From positions 1-64,000 of the forward strand of contig JAXQGB010000009.1 of the NCBI GenBank assembly GCA_034331105.1: 64,000 nt of DNA, in the 5' to 3' direction. This DNA comes from Caenicola sp034331105 (GTDB taxonomy: Bacteria; Synergistota; Synergistia; Synergistales; Synergistaceae). Within the stretch, counting starts at the first letter, position 1. Every line of letters starts with the position of its first letter. The notes under the pieces were generated by a model, which had not been told where the DNA came from, searched no databases, and saw only the letters and a program-made list of their open reading frames with translations. The position numbers and the translations under genes were made by a program. Shown one piece after another: positions 61,007 to 64,000 of the stretch.

Positions 61007-62479
61007 ATGTTCACTTTTGCCCCCCTGTGGATCGGATACGCTGTACTCCTGGTCCTTATCGCCAAATACTCCAGAAGCAGGGACGCACTGCTCCCGGGAA
61101 AAGTTGGAGTAGCTGTTCAGGCCCTTGCATATGTCGCCACATACATTTCTGCTGTGGCGCTGGTCGGGTTCGGCGGCCTCTGTTACATCTTCGGGATGCA
61201 GATGCTACTGATCGCGGCGGGCAACGTCTGGCTCGGGACATGGTTCGTCTACCGTTACCTCGCATGGCCGACAAGGCTGTGGCAGAGGAAGCTTAATTCA
61301 AAAACACCGGCTGAATTCCTCTCAAAGGCATTTGAGACCCCGAAGCTGCAGGTCTTCCTCGGCTTCATATCGACAGTACTGCTTATAATTTACGGTTCTG
61401 CAGTATTCAAGGGCGCAGCAGTCATGGTCTCCGGAGTACTGCCTATCTCCACAAACACCGCGCTTGCCCTTCTTGTGGCCGTTGTAGGCATAAGTGTCGT
61501 CTGGGGAGGACTGAGGGGCGTTCTTTACACTGAAGCATTCCAGGGGCTTGTAATGATCATCGGAGTCGGTGCCCTTCTCTTCTCTCTGCTTCGTGAGGTG
61601 GGCGGTCCGATAACAGGTCTCCAGGCACTGGCGGCGCTTCCTCCTACAGAGGCTGCAAACAACGGTTTTCTGGCTTTGAGCAGCGGTCCTGCCGGGCTCA
61701 ACATTATCTTCCTGACTCTCGTGACATCGGTCGGAATCTGGGCCCAGCCTCAGATGATACAGAGACACTTCGCCCTCAAGAGCATCCAGGAGACAAGAAA
61801 AGCTGCTCCGCTGGCTATGCTTGCCCTCTCGGTCGTGGTCGGCGGAGCATACTTTGCAAGCGCGCTTTCAAGGCTGATCCTGGGACCCGGGATAACAAAT
61901 CCTGATATAGTGCTTCCCACGCTGGTACATAAACTTCTTCCGGTATTCGGTCAGCAGCTTTTTGCCCTCGCAATAGTATCGGCATCTCTCTCCACAGCAT
62001 CCGCACTTCTGCATATAGCAAGCGGAAGCCTTGGCCGTGATGTATTCAAAAAACATCTGACAGGCTGGTCATGGAGAATAGTAGTAATCTTCTGTACAGC
62101 ATGCAGCGGCATCTTCGCACTAAAAAGCTCCTCGATAATCGCTCTTATATGCGCAACAAGCTGGACCATACTGGCGTGTTCGATACTGGTCCCGTATCTT
62201 GCTCTTCTCATCCAGGGACCCAAGGCAGGCTCAAAGGCTGCCTTTTCCTCATCAGTTCTCGGCCTGGCCGGGACCATTGCATGGTACATGCTGGCCTACA
62301 AACCCACATCGATGGGAATAAGCGGGATCTCAGCGCCCGGGATCATAGGGGCGATACACCCCATTCTGCCCGGAGTTGCATCATCTTTTACCGCTTTCAT
62401 TCTCTTTGCAAAAAAAGGAACTTTCACGATACCCGCACTTTCCGGGTCTCCGGCTGAGGAGGATATGCCCATTAGATAG
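61007..62479 (+). CDS. Sodium:solute symporter (SSS family), candidate tyrosine transporter
   Basis: The 490-aa protein has about twelve to thirteen membrane helices with the LeuT-like SSS pattern. Recognisable are the GLRGVLYTEAFQGLVM segment in the middle and SLSTASALLHIASGSLGRD (Na+-site helix region) after residue 325. Substrate is inferred, not shown: the Tyr attenuator upstream and the aminotransferase downstream suggest tyrosine or aromatic amino acids. Its stop codon's last base is the first base of repeat array C. Confidence 0.92.
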   Translation: MFTFAPLWIGYAVLLVLIAKYSRSRDALLPGKVGVAVQALAYVATYISAVALVGFGGLCYIFGMQMLLIAAGNVWLGTWFVYRYLAWPTRLWQRKLNSKTPAEFLSKAFETPKLQVFLGFISTVLLIIYGSAVFKGAAVMVSGVLPISTNTALALLVAVVGISVVWGGLRGVLYTEAFQGLVMIIGVGALLFSLLREVGGPITGLQALAALPPTEAANNGFLALSSGPAGLNIIFLTLVTSVGIWAQPQMIQRHFALKSIQETRKAAPLAMLALSVVVGGAYFASALSRLILGPGITNPDIVLPTLVHKLLPVFGQQLFALAIVSASLSTASALLHIASGSLGRDVFKKHLTGWSWRIVVIFCTACSGIFALKSSSIIALICATSWTILACSILVPYLALLIQGPKAGSKAAFSSSVLGLAGTIAWYMLAYKPTSMGISGISAPGIIGAIHPILPGVASSFTAFILFAKKGTFTIPALSGSPAEEDMPIR

Positions 62480-62794
62480 TGAAGCGGCGATCTTTATCGC
62501 CGTGAAGCGATGGTGAAACAGTGGTGAAGCGGTCGTAGGGGCTAGAACAGAGAAAGCGTGAGACAGGGCCAAACCTGGATTACGGCACGAAGGTATACAG
62601 GAATGACGGAGAGAGTGCTTCTTGCCCCCTCACGATCATTTGGCTGCCCCTACAATTGCTTCCCAATCGCTTCGCGGCGATGGAATCTCAGCTTCCCGCG
62701 GCATCTTCATGCCGCACTTCGCCATCGTACTTAATACGTCGAAGTGAGGCTCCGCAAGCCTTGCTAAGTCAGCACCGCTATAAATCACAATTGC
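62479..62794. repeat. Composite repeat array C with a partial 128-bp unit
   Basis: GTGAAGC plus a GGCGAT/ATCGCC hairpin (62479-62501), three exact 11-mers (62502-62534) and GTAGGGGC (62535-62542) begin at the symporter stop. A degenerate GGAT...AATGACGG element (about 62575-62605), inverted modules (62645-62720) and the 3' half of a 128-bp unit (about 62726-62794, with GCTAAGTCAGCACCGC at the expected distance of 31 bp from the end) follow. The array's last bases encode the final codons of the convergent aminotransferase gene. Confidence 0.82.
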
Positions 62795-63909
62795 TGCAAA
62801 AAAGCATTGATTGCGTGAAGCCCTTCTACCATGACTTCTTTCTTCGGGGCGTACCCTATGCGGAAGTGGTTTTCGAACTCGAAGCAGCTTCCGGGGACTA
62901 CGAAGGCACCGTTGTATTCGAACATTCTTCTGCAGAATTCCTCTGACTCCATATCATAGTCGTACTTGATCAGTGCTGTCGTCCCCGAGTTCGGGACTGT
63001 GAAGCTGAGGCCTTCTGTCTTTTCGACCCAGTCTGTCAGGATCTTTTTGTTCTCCAGAATGATCTTCATGTTACGTTCGAGTATCTTCTTTTTATTTTTG
63101 AGGGCTATCAAAGCAAGCGCATCGTCGATCATCCCGCAGCTGATTATGTTGTAGTCGCGGTGTTTGAAGCATTCTTTAATAAATTCCTGATCCGCGGTCA
63201 CCCATCCGAGCCTCAGGCCTGCAAGCGAGTAGACCTTCGACATGCTGGAGGTGCCGACGCCTTTTTCATATATGTCGGCAATAGAGGGAACAGAGTAGCT
63301 TCCTTCGTGCTCAAGTCCACGGTAAACTTCATCACAGATCACCCATGCCCCAACTTTATCAGCTATTTCAGCGATCTCCTGCATCACCTTTTCACCGAAA
63401 CAGGCGCCGGTGGGGTTGTTCGGGGTGTTGATGACTATTGCCCTGGTATTTGATTTGACAAGGGATCTCAGTTTGTTCATGTCGGGGATGAATCCGTCCT
63501 CCGGTTCTGTCCGAAGCCGCCTTACCTTGGCCCCGAGGGACTCCGGAAGGGAGTATAGCTGCTGATATGTGGGATAGACTGCCACTACCTCATCTCCCGG
63601 CCTGACCAGGGTGAAGATGGCGAGGAAATTCGCTCCTATACCGCCGTTTGTGACTATAACGTTATCGATCGTTTTCTTTTTATGGTAGAGCTTGGTTATC
63701 TCTTCCCTCAGGTCAACGCTCCCCTGAATTGCTCCGTAGGTAAGCTTCGTCTCCGCAAGCCTTCCAAAGAACTCGTCCCTTTCAACAGAGGCAATATCGA
63801 GCAGTTCTCCGACTTTCAGGGATTCCACACAAGTCTCCGCGATGTTGTATCTGGCATCATCCTCGTATTTATTCATCCACTCTTCAACTTCAAAAGCTTT
63901 GATATCCAC
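62785..63909 (-). CDS. Class I/II aminotransferase
   Basis: PLP-dependent enzyme with the NTPNNPTG substrate loop and the PLP lysine in SMSKVYSLAGLRLGW. The frame is open to 63951, but GTG 63909 follows GGGGGG by about 7 nt and gives 374 aa beginning with the family-typical VDIKAFEVEEWMN. Substrate is unknown; an aromatic or broad amino-acid specificity would fit the convergent symporter. Its last codons (CAA TTG TGA) fall in a repeat end. Confidence 0.92.
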   Translation of the reverse strand: MDIKAFEVEEWMNKYEDDARYNIAETCVESLKVGELLDIASVERDEFFGRLAETKLTYGAIQGSVDLREEITKLYHKKKTIDNVIVTNGGIGANFLAIFTLVRPGDEVVAVYPTYQQLYSLPESLGAKVRRLRTEPEDGFIPDMNKLRSLVKSNTRAIVINTPNNPTGACFGEKVMQEIAEIADKVGAWVICDEVYRGLEHEGSYSVPSIADIYEKGVGTSSMSKVYSLAGLRLGWVTADQEFIKECFKHRDYNIISCGMIDDALALIALKNKKKILERNMKIILENKKILTDWVEKTEGLSFTVPNSGTTALIKYDYDMESEEFCRRMFEYNGAFVVPGSCFEFENHFRIGYAPKKEVMVEGLHAINAFLQQL

Positions 63910-63935
63910 GCCGATTCCCCCCTTGATTTTTGAGT

Positions 63936-64000
63936 ATGTGGCAGAATACATGCCACGTTAAACTGCCAAGAAAACCGCTTGGCGTGAAGCAATAGTGAAG
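63936..64000. repeat. Start of another repeat array (array D), cut by the window edge
   Basis: Hairpins GTGGCA/TGCCAC and GCCAAG/CTTGGC are followed by GTGAAGC units, the same left-arm module as arrays A-C. It lies just upstream of the aminotransferase start. Confidence 0.7.

Noticed and set aside
61007..62479. Assigning the symporter as a proline or pantothenate transporter from family likeness
   Set aside because: SSS sequence similarity does not fix the substrate. The Tyr leader is the only direct hint and points elsewhere.

Overview
The window looks like a chromosomal segment of an anaerobic, amino-acid-fermenting bacterium, most likely a member of the Synergistota. This is inferred from gene content: a bacterial V-type ATPase operon, a four-subunit 2-oxoacid:ferredoxin oxidoreductase, many amino-acid and peptide transport and turnover genes, FeoAB, an archaeal-type CobT and a rimO-pgpA-pncC-thpR-recA block. 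No rRNA, tRNA, CRISPR array, transposase or phage gene was seen. TTG and GTG start codons with good ribosome binding sites are common.

Layout. 0-5.4 kb: a tightly overlapping minus-strand operon from an asparaginase-like gene through rimO, pgpA, pncC and thpR to recA. 5.6-8.5 kb: plus-strand dedA, a CorA-type transporter and an exported MsrA-MsrB fusion. 8.6-19.6 kb: minus-strand DUF815 ATPase, typA, a YheO/DauR-type regulator with an ornithine-cyclodeaminase-family enzyme, a TauE/SafE permease, and an operon ychF-OYE-dppA-ROK kinase-2-hydroxyacid dehydrogenase. 20-24 kb: feoAB, an M23 peptidase and an EamA transporter. 24-34 kb: cobT, and divergently the V-ATPase operon in the order D-G-C-I-K-F-E-A-B. 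34-41 kb: MOSC protein, MscL with a zinc ribbon, and a peptide-type ABC operon headed by a very short LacI-like regulator. 41-44.6 kb: the porCDAB-type operon. 45-52 kb: DEAD-box helicase, homoserine dehydrogenase, AGCS symporter, diguanylate cyclase. 52-60 kb: a MATE-MarR-VOC operon, two more MATE genes, a nitroreductase, an acyl-ACP thioesterase and a CofE-like protein. 60.6-64 kb: an SSS symporter with a tiny upstream membrane protein, and an aminotransferase.

The most notable findings are regulatory. Two classical leader-peptide attenuators are readable in full. One encodes a 26-residue peptide with six consecutive Ile codons, with promoter, ribosome binding site, antiterminator and terminator, directly ahead of the 2-oxoacid:ferredoxin oxidoreductase operon. 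The other encodes a 36-residue peptide with five Tyr codons in a seven-codon stretch, ahead of the SSS symporter operon. They suggest isoleucine-controlled oxidoreductase expression and tyrosine-controlled transport.

The peptide ABC operon is also unusual. Its solute-binding protein appears circularly permuted (C-terminal half first, behind a signal peptide), its DppC-like permease carries about 100 extra extracytoplasmic residues, and its LacI-like regulator lacks one sensor subdomain.

Several intergenic gaps (51.3-52.1, 59.8-60.6 and 62.5-62.8 kb, and the right edge) are packed with modular hairpin repeats. These include three tandem 128-bp units that keep identical length and base-pairing while stem sequences change, which suggests a structured DNA or RNA element.
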